Source of the DNA: Hyphomicrobium album
Lineage (GTDB): Bacteria > Pseudomonadota > Alphaproteobacteria > Rhizobiales > Hyphomicrobiaceae
NCBI RefSeq assembly: GCF_009708035.1
Contig: NZ_WMBQ01000002.1
Location: forward strand, 1,178,001 to 1,242,000
Direction of reading: 5' to 3'
DNA length: 64,000 bases
The translations under genes were made by a program, and so were the position numbers. Each line of letters opens with the position of its first letter. The stretch's first letter is position 1. This document shows, piece after piece, positions 35,319-44,848 of this stretch. Under the pieces are notes generated by a model. The model searched no databases and was not told the DNA's origin. It saw only the letters and a program-made list of their open reading frames with translations.

Positions 35319-35630
35319 ATGGTCGTCGAGGACAGGAAAGAAGGTGCCAAGCAATCGCTGCGGCTGGGGAGCCACGAGACCGAGCTCAATCGGATCGACA
35401 CCGCGTTTATAGCCGCGGCCAGGACCGGAAGTCGCCTACCCTCCGCGACCAAGATTTTCGGCGCGCTGACCGACGCGTCGATCGTTTGCGCTGAAGTGAT
35501 CGATTCGTATGAAGCCAGGCCCATTCCGACGAACGTCCGAACCGGCCTCTCTCGGGTCCATTGCGCGATCACTGATCTAGCGGCATCGCTCAAGCTCTAT
35601 GCGGCGCTGTCCGTCTCGAAAAAACACTAA
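35319..35630 (+). CDS. Hypothetical protein
   Basis: A 103-residue protein starting seven bases after the previous stop. It is charged at the start (VVEDRKEGAK) and then contains helices such as TELNRIDTAFIAAAR and TDLAASLKLYAAL. No family recognised. A longer start at 35211 would overlap the previous gene by 100 bases and is less likely. Confidence 0.45.
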   Translation: MVVEDRKEGAKQSLRLGSHETELNRIDTAFIAAARTGSRLPSATKIFGALTDASIVCAEVIDSYEARPIPTNVRTGLSRVHCAITDLAASLKLYAALSVSKKH

Positions 35631-35767
35631 CAGCCCACCTTTCACTGTGGATACGCAAGCAGGCCGCTCGTTCGCGACGAGCGTTGACGCCACGCAACCT
35701 GCGGTAAGCGACGGCGGGGCCGTCCCACCGCGAAAGGGTAGTTACCCCATCGCCGTCGTCGCGCCCA

Positions 35768-35971
35768 TTAGCACTTGAGCGGTCGCTCGCCTTCGCTGTC
35801 CGGCAGGCTCAATTCCGCTTTGAGGCGCGCTCTCTCTTTTTCATCCAGGCAGTTGACGAGCTCCAGCCACTTCTCGGGAAGCGGCTCACGGATAAGACCG
35901 TCGTGCCTGGCGCGAAGCAGCCAGCCGAGGCCGCGCGCAGCATTCGCTCCGTCGAAGCTTCGAGAGCCCAT
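35768..35971 (-). CDS. Possible NepR-like small protein
   Basis: A 67-residue protein with the segment IREPLPEKWLELVNCLDEKE, which resembles the core of NepR anti-sigma factors (pattern x-E-P-x-P-x-x-x-x-x-L-L-x-x-L-D). NepR binds the EcfG sigma factor and is released by PhyR in the general stress response. Neither ecfG nor phyR is near, so this may be a paralogue or a false resemblance. Confidence 0.42.
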   Translation of the reverse strand: MGSRSFDGANAARGLGWLLRARHDGLIREPLPEKWLELVNCLDEKERARLKAELSLPDSEGERPLKC

Positions 35972-36191
35972 CAGACCTGTCCAATGCGTTGGTGTTCCCG
36001 CGAATGCAACGCCTTGGATGACCCGCTGTTCCGTGTTTGGTGGACGGGTGCTGGCACCGCGCTATACGGGGGCCAACGGATCGATTGCGGGCCCAATTTG
36101 TAGCGGGCCAAAATCCGCCGAATGACCGGGGCTTAATGCTGCTTCGGCGTGTCCATTGCGGGTCGCGACCTGCCTACCGCATAAGGAAGTC

Positions 36192-36815
36192 ATGGGGACC
36201 TACCCGCGAACATTGTTCCGGCTACTCGGTTACGCGCCTGTCATGTTGGGCTTGGCGACAGCGCTGACGGTCGTGGCGCGCGCCGCGCCGGACGACAAGC
36301 CTGCAGCGCCGTCGAAGGCGCCGCTCACCGTTGAGCAGCCGGCGGGGCAGATGCCCGACGCCTACAAGCTCAACATGCTGATCCGCACGACTCTTATCGC
36401 TTTGAACCAGGCCAACCAGACAGGCAACTATTCGGTGCTGCGCGATCTGGGCACCCCGCAGTTCCAGTCGCTCAATAGCGATGCGCGCTTAGCCGAAATT
36501 TTTGCGGCCCTCCGCAACCGGAAGCTCGATCTCTCGCCGCTCTTGTTCTTTGATCCAAAGCTCATCCGCGAGCCGGCATTGCTGCCGGGCGGCCTTTTGC
36601 GACTCACCGGCTACATCCCTACCGACCCGAAGCGCATTCTGTTCGATCTCGGGTTCGAGCGCATCGGTAATGACTGGCGCCTGTCGGCCATCGTGATCGA
36701 CGTGCAGCCATTGAAATCGGTGCCGCCGGCCTCGGATCTGCAGTCGAAGGCTGCCTCCGAAAAGAAGTCTGCGCCGGCAAAGGCGGGTGCTCCGGCGCCG
36801 CCCGCTAAACCATAA
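36192..36815 (+). CDS. Secreted hypothetical protein, paralogue A flanking the adhesin
   Basis: A 207-residue protein with an N-terminal hydrophobic segment ending near VVARAAPDD and a Pro/Ala linker. The core (LNMLIRTTLIALNQANQTGNYSVLRDLG, LAEIFAALRNRKLDLSPLLFFDPKLIREP, LTGYIPTDPKRILFDLGFE, WRLSAIVIDV) is shared with the gene at 40787-41392. The C-terminus is Ala/Lys/Pro-rich. The helix-rich start and curved-sheet-like end suggest an NTF2-like fold, which is inference. It lies just upstream of the trimeric autotransporter gene. Confidence 0.78.
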   Translation: MGTYPRTLFRLLGYAPVMLGLATALTVVARAAPDDKPAAPSKAPLTVEQPAGQMPDAYKLNMLIRTTLIALNQANQTGNYSVLRDLGTPQFQSLNSDARLAEIFAALRNRKLDLSPLLFFDPKLIREPALLPGGLLRLTGYIPTDPKRILFDLGFERIGNDWRLSAIVIDVQPLKSVPPASDLQSKAASEKKSAPAKAGAPAPPAKP

Positions 36816-37199
36816 GTCTGCGACAGGTATGTGTTCGGGCCGGGTGCTAGTGGGAGCCGGCTTGTGCGTCGCCGTCAGCGCGGCCGGTATACTCGCGCAC
36901 GGCTAATTCGCTGGTGCCTCCGAGGGTTATCATGCGGCGGCGGATCATGCGGGCGGGAATTTTTCCCGACATGCGAGCGTTGCGCGTTCGCCACGCGGGA
37001 TAATTGAATGTTGCCCACGGGTCCTTTCCTATTGCGGGGCATGCGGACGAAAGGGCTAGCTGTGGGCAACCTGTCGAAAAGTACACAGACAGCGATCAAA
37101 AACGACCGGGGCGAGGGAATTTCAGCCTTAGCAAGCCTCAACCGCGATTGATCGACTGAATTTTAGAGTTGCGTGTTTTTGTGTGGGGAGTTGCGTAAC
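36816..37199. promoter_or_regulatory. 384-bp upstream region of the adhesin gene
   Basis: No supported gene. The last 60 bases are AT- and T-rich (ttttagagttgcgtgtttttgtg) and are the likely promoter and leader of the adhesin. Two short minus-strand frames were considered and not accepted. Confidence 0.4.
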
Positions 37200-40100
37200 A
37201 TGCGTTCGCGTAAAGTGGCGTCTAAGGCCGTTGTGCTGCCCATTCTCCGGTTCCCGCATTGGCGGAACTGCTCGGCCAGCGCTCTGGCTCTGGCTCTCGC
37301 CGTTGGAGCGCCAGTCGCTCTCTACCCCACAGCCTCGATGGCCCTGGAATGCCAGAACAACGCGGCCACTAGTGCCTTCCCAGGCGGCCCCTCCAACGAC
37401 AATAACGGCTCAACGAACACTGCGTGCGGCAGCAACGCCAATGCCGGCCCGGGTACGAATAACTCCGCATACGGAGCGGACTCCAATGCCTCCGGTCCGC
37501 ACGGTACCGCCATCGGCGCCCAGTCCGACGCAACCGACCTCGATACTACCGCGGTCGGCTACTACGCAGAGGCGAGCAACAACGGCGCGACCGCTATCGG
37601 TGGCGGTGGGGCGCTCGATCTCAGTTCCGAAAATGCGGCTCGCGCCCGCGGGGAGAACTCCATTGCAATTGGCGGCGGAAACGGCGACGCCGGGCTCGGA
37701 GGTCCTGACCATGGCGCGCTGGCGCAAGGCAACTTCTCAATCGCCGTAGGTCAGGGTTCGGATGCAATCGGCCCAAGTGCCATCGCGGTCGGTAAGAATG
37801 CAAATGCGGCCAGCGCCGACACGATTGCTTTCGGCTCGGATTGGGACGGAAACGGAACCGGTGCCAACGCAACAAATAGAGGCTCGGTCGCGATCGGCTC
37901 CGACGCGCGTGCGGGCGGTCCCACTCCGGATGACGTAGGCACGGCGGTCGGCACGAACTCGACAGCTACCGGTAGAAGCGCATCTGCGTTCGGCCAGAAT
38001 GCGACAGCGACGGGCGGCGACTCGACGGCCACTGGATACAGCGCCCAAGCTCTGACCTTCGGCTCAACCGCTACCGGTGTAGGTGCCCTCGCGACCGGGA
38101 ACTCTGCCGGAGACAATCAAGCAACTGCAACAGGCTATCTGGCGCGCGCAGAGGGCAGTCAGACCACTGCGACGGGTGCTGGCGCCCAGGCGACGGCCGA
38201 CAGGTCGACGGCGATTGGCGCTGAGACCCACGCCTTCGGTGAAGGTTCGACGGTCGGCGGATGGCTATCGGAAGGCACCGGCGCGCGCGACACCATTTAC
38301 GGTACCAACAACCAGACCGCCCCCGGGACCGGCGGAGACAATACTTTGATGGGCAACGGAATAGACATTCTTGGTGCAGGTAGCGCCAACAATGTCGCCG
38401 TCGGCAAAGGGCATCAGATCACCGGCAGCAATAACACTGCCATCGGCGATCCGATCGACATCGTCGGTGACGGCAACTTCGTCGCCGGCAATGACAGCGA
38501 TGTTTTCGGAAGCAACAATCAGGTCGTTGGCAACAACAACGCGGTTGGGACTGCCATAAACAACGGCAGCAACAATTTCGTCGGCGGCAACGGCAACACT
38601 ACAACCGGGGACAACAACATCCTCGTCGGTCAGGGCAACAATACGGGCGACACCTCCGACAACGTCATCGTTGGCAACAACAATGACAACGTGACCAGCA
38701 ACAACAACGTCGTCGGTAGCGGCAACGACATCATTGGCGGCACGGAAAACAACGTGCTAGGCGACGGCGCCGACATCAGCGGCAACCAGAACGTCGCCGT
38801 CGGCCAGAACGTCAACGTGACAGGCGACGACGCCATCGGTATCGGCACGGGGGCTACAGCAAACGGTCCGGAAGCGATCGCAATCGGCGAGTTCGCCAAT
38901 GCGGACGGCAACTGGACCGTAGCGCTCGGCTCGGCCAGCAACGCCGACGGCCACCATGCCGTTTCCGTCGGCTCGGAGTCGGATGCCACCGGCCTCGACT
39001 CGACAGCCGTGGGCTATTTCTCACAGGCGACTGGTCAGGGCTCCACCGCTCTCGGCGGCGGACCCGGTGCCACGGCGGCCGCCAACGCCGGCGGCGCCTT
39101 CGCCATTGCTGTCGGTGGCGGCGCGGGGGCCGGGGATGGAGCGGATGCGAGCGCCGCCAACTCCATCGCCATGGGGCAGCAGTCGACCGCATCCGCAGCG
39201 GGCGCTGTAGCCATCGGCCAGGGTTCCTCTGCCATAAATGACGCGGGCAACGTTGCGGTCGGCCAGTCATCGCAGGCAACAGGCACCAATTCCACGGCGC
39301 TTGGTGAATTGGCTTTCGCCACGGGCAGCGAATCTACGGCCATTGGCCAGAGCGCCGAGGCGAACCAAGCCGAGTCGACCGCCGTCGGTCAGAACGCCAC
39401 GGCCAGCGCCGTGCAGAGCACGGCGATCGGCGAGGACTCCGACGCTCTCGGGCTCAGCGCCACCGCGGTCGGCAACGACGCCACCGCGCTCGGCGACAAC
39501 TCGACGGCTTTGGGCGATGACTCCTTCGCGCAGGGCGATGAATCGGTCGCCCTGGGCGACAACGCCACCGCCATCGGCGACGACACCACCGCCGTCGGTC
39601 AGAATTCAGCGGCTATCGGCACCAACACCACCGCGGTCGGTCAGAACGCCGCCGTGGTAGGTGCCTTCTCCAACGCCGTCGGTGCGGAGTCGTCGGCGCT
39701 GTTCAGCCTTGGCTCAAATGCGTTCGGCAGCTTCGCGAACGCCGACGGCAGCTTCCAGTCGGACGCGATCGGCTTCTTTGCCAATGCCGAGGACAGCTTC
39801 TTCTCGCAGGCGTCAGGCGCATTCTCGACAGTCGAAGGCAGCGTCTTCTCGGTGGCGAATGGCTACTTCGCCGACGCCAGCGGCCAGATTGGCGCCACTG
39901 CGACCGGTGCCTTCTCCGACGCTGCCAACACGTTCGCGACGTCCTACGGCTTCAACGCTGACGCGTTAGGCACGAACTCGACGGCAGCTGGCGCCAACTC
40001 GCTCGCCGTTGGTGAGAACGACACCGCCTACGGTGCCAACTCGCAAGTGCTCTCGGCCAACGGCACGGCGGCCGGCGCGAATACCACGATCGGGGCTAAC

Positions 40101-40676
40101 TCGGACAACAGCACGGCCTTCGGCTTCGGGGCGACCGTGGCTGCGAACTCACCCAACTCGACGGCCATCGGCTCCAACACGCAGGCCAATGCGCCGGGGT
40201 CCGCCGCCTACGGCGCCGGCGCCGTGGCCAACCTCGCGAACGAGCAGGTGTTCGGTACCACGGCAAACACCTACACGACGCCGGGGATCACTTCCGGCCT
40301 CAGCAAGGCTCGCCAGGATGTCGGTCCGCTAGAGGTCGTAACCTCCGACCAAGCTGGTCATCTCGCCACGGACGGTGGGCTCATCTTCGATGAGCTCAGC
40401 AAGCTCAACGGCGGCGTAGCGGTCGCCATGGCGATGACCAACCCCGACCTAGTCGGCTCGGAAACCTTCGGCCTGTCGGGCAACGTCGCTTACTGGGAGG
40501 AGAACGTCGCCCTCGGCTTCAGCGCCATGGGCGTACTTGGCCGCAATATCTTCGGGGCGGGTGAGCGTCTAGCAGTCTCCGGTGCCGTGGGCGCGAGCGT
40601 CGAGGAGAAATCCTTCGGCCGCCAAGGCAGCAACAACTCGGTTGGTGGCCGGGCCGGCGCGCAGATTACTTGGTAA
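37200..40676 (+). CDS. YadA-type trimeric autotransporter adhesin
   Basis: A 1158-residue surface adhesin. A long signal peptide with a basic front precedes the head, made of about 60 repeats of the YadA 14-residue beta-roll unit (pattern G-x-x-S-x-A-x-G-x-x-A-x-A). At about residues 375-545 the repeat changes to an Asn-rich form (SNNxxxGNNN, GNGNTTTGDNN). Both flanks of this block share a duplicated segment (SDATDLDTTAVGYYAEA versus SDATGLDSTAVGYFSQA). A short neck is followed by a C-terminal anchor of four beta strands ending in GAQITW. There is hardly any coiled-coil stalk. The trimer barrel should insert in the outer membrane. Confidence 0.92.
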   Translation: MRSRKVASKAVVLPILRFPHWRNCSASALALALAVGAPVALYPTASMALECQNNAATSAFPGGPSNDNNGSTNTACGSNANAGPGTNNSAYGADSNASGPHGTAIGAQSDATDLDTTAVGYYAEASNNGATAIGGGGALDLSSENAARARGENSIAIGGGNGDAGLGGPDHGALAQGNFSIAVGQGSDAIGPSAIAVGKNANAASADTIAFGSDWDGNGTGANATNRGSVAIGSDARAGGPTPDDVGTAVGTNSTATGRSASAFGQNATATGGDSTATGYSAQALTFGSTATGVGALATGNSAGDNQATATGYLARAEGSQTTATGAGAQATADRSTAIGAETHAFGEGSTVGGWLSEGTGARDTIYGTNNQTAPGTGGDNTLMGNGIDILGAGSANNVAVGKGHQITGSNNTAIGDPIDIVGDGNFVAGNDSDVFGSNNQVVGNNNAVGTAINNGSNNFVGGNGNTTTGDNNILVGQGNNTGDTSDNVIVGNNNDNVTSNNNVVGSGNDIIGGTENNVLGDGADISGNQNVAVGQNVNVTGDDAIGIGTGATANGPEAIAIGEFANADGNWTVALGSASNADGHHAVSVGSESDATGLDSTAVGYFSQATGQGSTALGGGPGATAAANAGGAFAIAVGGGAGAGDGADASAANSIAMGQQSTASAAGAVAIGQGSSAINDAGNVAVGQSSQATGTNSTALGELAFATGSESTAIGQSAEANQAESTAVGQNATASAVQSTAIGEDSDALGLSATAVGNDATALGDNSTALGDDSFAQGDESVALGDNATAIGDDTTAVGQNSAAIGTNTTAVGQNAAVVGAFSNAVGAESSALFSLGSNAFGSFANADGSFQSDAIGFFANAEDSFFSQASGAFSTVEGSVFSVANGYFADASGQIGATATGAFSDAANTFATSYGFNADALGTNSTAAGANSLAVGENDTAYGANSQVLSANGTAAGANTTIGANSDNSTAFGFGATVAANSPNSTAIGSNTQANAPGSAAYGAGAVANLANEQVFGTTANTYTTPGITSGLSKARQDVGPLEVVTSDQAGHLATDGGLIFDELSKLNGGVAVAMAMTNPDLVGSETFGLSGNVAYWEENVALGFSAMGVLGRNIFGAGERLAVSGAVGASVEEKSFGRQGSNNSVGGRAGAQITW

Positions 40677-40695
40677 ACGGCCTGCTCTGAAAAAC

Positions 40696-40729
40696 GCATC
40701 ACGGACCTTTGGTCCGTGATGCTTTTTTT
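40696..40729 (+). terminator. Strong Rho-independent terminator of the adhesin gene
   Basis: A perfect 12-bp stem (gcatcacggacc / ggtccgtgatgc) with loop ttt is followed by seven T residues, 20 bases after the adhesin stop. Confidence 0.97.
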
Positions 40730-40786
40730 GCCTTTTTTTGGGGGTAGTCGGAGCGTTCGGAGTATTCTTTTGAGGATCATTGCCCG

Positions 40787-41392
40787 ATGCCTATTGATCT
40801 TCGCATTGCGCACCTGCCTGCACTGACCGCCGCACTGTTTTTCGGTTTCATTTCGATCGTCCCGACGTTTGCCCAGGAGAAGGGTAAGGTCGAGGTTCCG
40901 AAGGCGGCCGCGAAGCAGAAAGATGCTGCCCCGGCAGCCGCAAAGCCGGCCGCAGTCTCCCAGCCGATGCCCGACGGCGCTGCGTTGAACATCCTGATCC
41001 GCCGCACGCTGCTAACCGTCAACGACGCCAATATGAGCGGCAACTACTCCGTCCTTCGCGATTTGGCGGCGCCCGGCTTTCAGCAGGAAAACGACGTGAA
41101 GAAGCTGGCCGAGATCTTCGCGGCTTTGCGCAATAGCAAGATCGACTTCGCACCCATCGTCTATTTCGATCCAAAGCTCGTGCGCCAGCCGGAGTTCATC
41201 AAGGAGGGCCGCCTGCGCTTGACGGGTTTCATGCCGACCAAGCCGCAACAAGTGAATTTCGACATGCTGTTCGAAAACATTGCCGGCACTTGGCGCCTTT
41301 ACGGCATCGCGGTGAATACGTCCGCGCAGTCGAAGACATCGTCGGCGGATCCGGCCAAAGCACCCCCCGCTGCAGCACCGGCGAAGAAGTAA
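40787..41392 (+). CDS. Secreted hypothetical protein, paralogue B flanking the adhesin
   Basis: A 201-residue protein with a signal peptide ending at TFAQEK, a Lys/Ala linker, and a core (LNILIRRTLLTVNDANMSGNYSVLRDLA, LAEIFAALRNSKIDFAPIVYFDPKLVRQP, LTGFMPTKPQQVNFDMLFE) that aligns throughout with the gene at 36192-36815. The end is Ala/Pro/Lys-rich in both. The terminator before it shows it has its own promoter. Function unknown; envelope location likely. Confidence 0.8.
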   Translation: MPIDLRIAHLPALTAALFFGFISIVPTFAQEKGKVEVPKAAAKQKDAAPAAAKPAAVSQPMPDGAALNILIRRTLLTVNDANMSGNYSVLRDLAAPGFQQENDVKKLAEIFAALRNSKIDFAPIVYFDPKLVRQPEFIKEGRLRLTGFMPTKPQQVNFDMLFENIAGTWRLYGIAVNTSAQSKTSSADPAKAPPAAAPAKK

Positions 41393-41706
41393 GATCGACC
41401 ATCGTCCTGTGACTGGGTGCCTCCCGCGTTCGAGCGCGGTCAATTGCGTTGTCGCAGAACCACACCCGCGCCTCGGCGCTCGCTCCCGCTTCACCGTGCG
41501 GATGGGCGTCAGACCAGGGTATTACCCGCAAATCGTAGCCGATCTGACACAGGATCGCGTTATCGCCGTTTGAGTGTGAATCCCGAATCGCCTTAGCGAT
41601 CAAGTAGCGCCATTCCGCGCACGGAGCGCCTGATCATCCGGCGCTTCGCGACGAACCCGTTAGTTCACAGATCCGGATACTTGCGGAACCAGCAGGGAGG
41701 TTCGCC
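41393..41706. other. 314-bp region without a supported gene
   Basis: No convincing frame or strong hairpin was seen. A run with ggagg about ten bases before 41707 belongs to the next gene. Confidence 0.4.
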
Positions 41707-42102
41707 ATGTATCGATATTTCATATTGCTTTTGGCCATGTTGATGGCGACGACCACGGTTGCAGCGCGCGACAAGCATCGCTCGAAACCCCGCGAAGACT
41801 CAACAGCGTCGGAGCGGCGAGATGATCGCGGAAGGGGTCGCGTATGCCTCGATCGCGTGCGCGGGCTCGGTACCCAATGGATTGGAGAGCAGGGCGCTTT
41901 GGATGCAGCCAAGAAGGACTGGATGGAGCGCGTTCGCTATTACCACGGCGAAACTTTCCTCGATCTCAGTCACGCCGCGGACTTCGCGAAGCGCTGTGGC
42001 CGCGTGTCCATTGGAGAAGTCGCAGGTCAGGTTTTGTATCGCTGCGAGATTGAAGCGCGCCCGTGCAAGGGCAGCTTCGAGTCCTTGGACGCTCAGAAGT
42101 GA
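41707..42102 (+). CDS. Small exported hypothetical protein
   Basis: A 131-residue protein with a signal peptide (YFILLLAMLMATTTVAA), a charged linker and a conserved-looking core (VCLDRVRGLGTQWIGEQGALDAAKKDWMERV, RVSIGEVAGQVLYRCEIEARPCKG) with four cysteines. I recall similar proteins in this order, of unknown role. Its stop lies 141 bases before the truncated GTA gene. Confidence 0.72.
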   Translation: MYRYFILLLAMLMATTTVAARDKHRSKPREDSTASERRDDRGRGRVCLDRVRGLGTQWIGEQGALDAAKKDWMERVRYYHGETFLDLSHAADFAKRCGRVSIGEVAGQVLYRCEIEARPCKGSFESLDAQK

Positions 42103-42243
42103 ACCGCGATCAACGGGCCCGGCGCTGGCGCGCGCGAACTTTCGACCCCGGCGCGCATCGTCGTTAGGGTCGTCATCCCGCTGGGCCATGCAGGCTCCTA
42201 ATCGATCGTCGCTTTTTAACGGCGAGACGAAGTTATCCCCAGC

Positions 42244-44673
42244 GTGACGCTGCCGAGGTACGCCGCTGACTGGTCAGAATACTTCGGACACCAGCCACCG
42301 GATGGAACGGGCGACGTCTATTTCCATCTCGATCCGCTCTGGGCATCGGACGCGATCGACGCCATCGGCATCGACGTCTACTGGCCGCTCGCCGACTGGC
42401 GCGACGGGCGCGAGCACCTGGACTACCAGGCCGGGACGCGTACCATCTACGATCTCGGCTATCTGAGCGGCAACCTGCGCGGCGGCGAGGGCTTCGACTG
42501 GTACTACGCCTCGCCCGAGGACCGCGCGGCGCAGGTGCGCTCGCCGATCACCGACGGCAGCGGCAAGCCGTGGGTGTTCCGCTACAAGGATATAAAGTCG
42601 TGGTGGCAGAACGCGCACTATGACCGGCCCGGCGGCGTCGAGGCCGCGACCCCGACGGCCTGGGTGCCGCAGTCGAAGCCGTTCTGGCTGACGGAGATCG
42701 GCTGTCCGGCGGTCGACAAGGGTGCCAACCAGCCGAACGTGTTCGTCGACCCGAAAAGCTCGGAAACGGCGCTGCCGTATTTCTCCAAGGGCACGCGCGA
42801 CGACTACATGCAGCGCCGCTTCCTGCGCGCGTTCATCGAGGGGCTCGACCCGGACTCCGACAACTACCTCGCCGGCGCCAATCCGCTGTCGAGCGAGTAC
42901 GACGGGCGCATGGTCGATCTCGACCGCATCCACGTCTACACGTGGGACGCGCGCCCGTATCCGGCGTTTCCCAACGACACGGGCGTGTGGGGTGACGGCG
43001 ACAACTGGCGGCTCGGCCACTGGCTGACCGGCCGCTTCGCCAATGCGACGCTGGCCGAGACCGTGGGGCAGATCCTCGCCGACTACGGCTTTGCCGCGCA
43101 CGCAACGGGCGGGCTTAACGGCACGGTGCCGGGCTACGTCATCGATCGCGTCATGGCGGCGCGCGATGCGCTGCAGCCGCTCGAGCTCGCTTACTTCTTC
43201 GATAGTCTGGAGAGCGGCGGCGCGATCGCCTTCCGGCATCGCGGCGTCGAGGCGACGGCGGTTGAGCTGAGCGAGGCCGATCTCGTCGAGACGCGGGCCG
43301 AGAACGCGCTCCTCACCCTGACGCGCGGGCAGGAGACGGAGCTGCCCGCCTCCGCCAAGCTGCGTTTCATCTCCGCCGCCGGCGACTATGCGCAAGCCGT
43401 TGCCGAGGCACGGCGCATCACGGGTGCGAGCGGGCGCGTCAGCCAAGCCGACATGCCGCTGGTGCTGGAAGGGCAGCAGGCGGACGCCATCGCGGAAACG
43501 TGGTTGTTCGAGGCGTGGGCGGCGCGCGAGCGGGCGAGCTTCGCACTGCCGCCGAGTATGCTGGCGGTCGAGCCGGCCGATGTGGTGCGCGTGACGCATG
43601 CGGGTAGTGAGCGGCTGCTGCGGGTCGTCGAGGTGGGCGAGCACGGCGCGCGCGACATCGAGGCGCGCAGCGTCGATCCGGACATCTACGGACATGGTGC
43701 AGGCAGAGAGCGTCCGGTGCGGCCCGGGGTGCCGGTCATCGGCGGTCAGCCGCTCGTCGAGTTCATCGACCTGCCGCTGTTGCGCGGCGACGAGCCCCCG
43801 GCGGCAGGCTACGCGGCGGCGACGCAAGTACCCTGGCCGGGCAGCGTGGCGGTGTACGGATCGCCGGAGTCGACCGGCTATGCCTTGAAGGCCCTGGCGA
43901 CGGCACCGGCGACGATCGGCGTGACGCTGAACGTCCTCCCCGCGGGACCAGAGGGACGCCTCGACCACGGTACGCGTCTGAGCGTGAGGGTGGAGGGCGA
44001 AGCGCTCGTCTCCTGCACGCTCATGCAACTCTTCGCCGGCCGCAACGTGGCGGCTGTCCGCAACGCCGACGGCGAATGGGAGGTCATCCAGTTTGCGACA
44101 GCGACGCTGACCGCGCCGGGAACCTATGAGCTGACGGGGCTGTTGCGCGGGCAGGGCGGCAGCGAGTTCGCCATGCGGCCGGCGGTGGCGGCGGGGGCGC
44201 GCTTCGTGCTCGTCAGCACCGCGCTGGCGCGCCTCGACCTGACGGCGGCGGAGATTAGGCTGCCGTACAATTGGCGTTTCGGTCCGGCGGCACGCGACAT
44301 CGGCGATGCGTCGTATGCGACCGCGACACACACGTTCCAGGGGCTCGGCCTCAAGCCGCTGTCGCCGGTGCATGTGCGCGCGGCGCGGAGTGGCGGCGAC
44401 GTGGCGCTGTCGTGGATGCGGCGCACGCGTGTCGGCGGCGACAGCTGGGAGACGCCGGAGGTTCCGCTGGGCGAGGACGTCGAGAGCTACGAGGTCGACG
44501 TGCTCGACGGCGCCGACGTGGTGCGGACGCTGGCGAGCAGCGCGTCGGCCGTCGTCTACACAGCGGTGCAACAGGCCGAAGATTTCGGCGGCGCGCAGGA
44601 AAGCTACACCGTGCGCGTCTACCAGCTCTCTTCTTCCTATGGCCGCGGCACCCCCCGCGCCGCAGTGGTGTGA
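42244..44673 (+). CDS. GTA host-specificity / tail-tip protein, 5'-truncated
   Basis: An 809-residue protein matching the C-terminal two thirds of the GTA gp15-type protein, the phage-J-like tail fibre. The text YAADWSEYFGHQP, LDPLWASDAIDAIGIDVYWPLADWRDG and PFWLTEIGCPAVDKGANQPNVF is the second half of the GTA TIM-barrel glycosidase domain; the later part has the phage tail and C-terminal domains. Full homologues have roughly 1300 residues. Here the match begins at the GTG start, so the first roughly 450-500 residues are missing. No stop or shift interrupts what is left. No other GTA head or tail genes precede it. Confidence 0.85.
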   Translation: MTLPRYAADWSEYFGHQPPDGTGDVYFHLDPLWASDAIDAIGIDVYWPLADWRDGREHLDYQAGTRTIYDLGYLSGNLRGGEGFDWYYASPEDRAAQVRSPITDGSGKPWVFRYKDIKSWWQNAHYDRPGGVEAATPTAWVPQSKPFWLTEIGCPAVDKGANQPNVFVDPKSSETALPYFSKGTRDDYMQRRFLRAFIEGLDPDSDNYLAGANPLSSEYDGRMVDLDRIHVYTWDARPYPAFPNDTGVWGDGDNWRLGHWLTGRFANATLAETVGQILADYGFAAHATGGLNGTVPGYVIDRVMAARDALQPLELAYFFDSLESGGAIAFRHRGVEATAVELSEADLVETRAENALLTLTRGQETELPASAKLRFISAAGDYAQAVAEARRITGASGRVSQADMPLVLEGQQADAIAETWLFEAWAARERASFALPPSMLAVEPADVVRVTHAGSERLLRVVEVGEHGARDIEARSVDPDIYGHGAGRERPVRPGVPVIGGQPLVEFIDLPLLRGDEPPAAGYAAATQVPWPGSVAVYGSPESTGYALKALATAPATIGVTLNVLPAGPEGRLDHGTRLSVRVEGEALVSCTLMQLFAGRNVAAVRNADGEWEVIQFATATLTAPGTYELTGLLRGQGGSEFAMRPAVAAGARFVLVSTALARLDLTAAEIRLPYNWRFGPAARDIGDASYATATHTFQGLGLKPLSPVHVRAARSGGDVALSWMRRTRVGGDSWETPEVPLGEDVESYEVDVLDGADVVRTLASSASAVVYTAVQQAEDFGGAQESYTVRVYQLSSSYGRGTPRAAVV

Positions 44674-44683
44674 ACTTCAGCAC

Positions 44684-44820
44684 TGTCATCCTCGGGCTTG
44701 TCCCGAGGACCCACCCATCAACTGGCTCTGTCACAAGTGCTTTGGTGAGAGGCTTCCGCAGACGACATTCGTCGGGCGCAAGCGGAGCGTTGGGTCCTCG
44801 GGACAAGCCCGAGGATGACA
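44684..44820. repeat. 137-bp palindromic repeat, copy 1
   Basis: Two perfect 30-base arms (44684-44713 and 44791-44820, starting tgtcatcctcgggcttgtcc) face each other, and each arm is itself nearly palindromic (cctcggg-cttgt-cccgagg). The spacer is 77 bases. A related element is at 50196-50313. It looks like a non-autonomous repeat placed between the GTA gene and the endolysin gene. Confidence 0.9.
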
Positions 44821-44848
44821 CAAATCTAGAACATCGAGAGTTCGCAAG

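Noticed and set aside
36847-37086. A 79-codon minus-strand frame upstream of the adhesin
   Set aside because: Some stretches look protein-like, but there is no family match, and it sits in a probable promoter region; too weak to call.
42274-44571. A 765-codon minus-strand reading frame
   Set aside because: It is antisense to the GTA tail gene and shows only compositional text.
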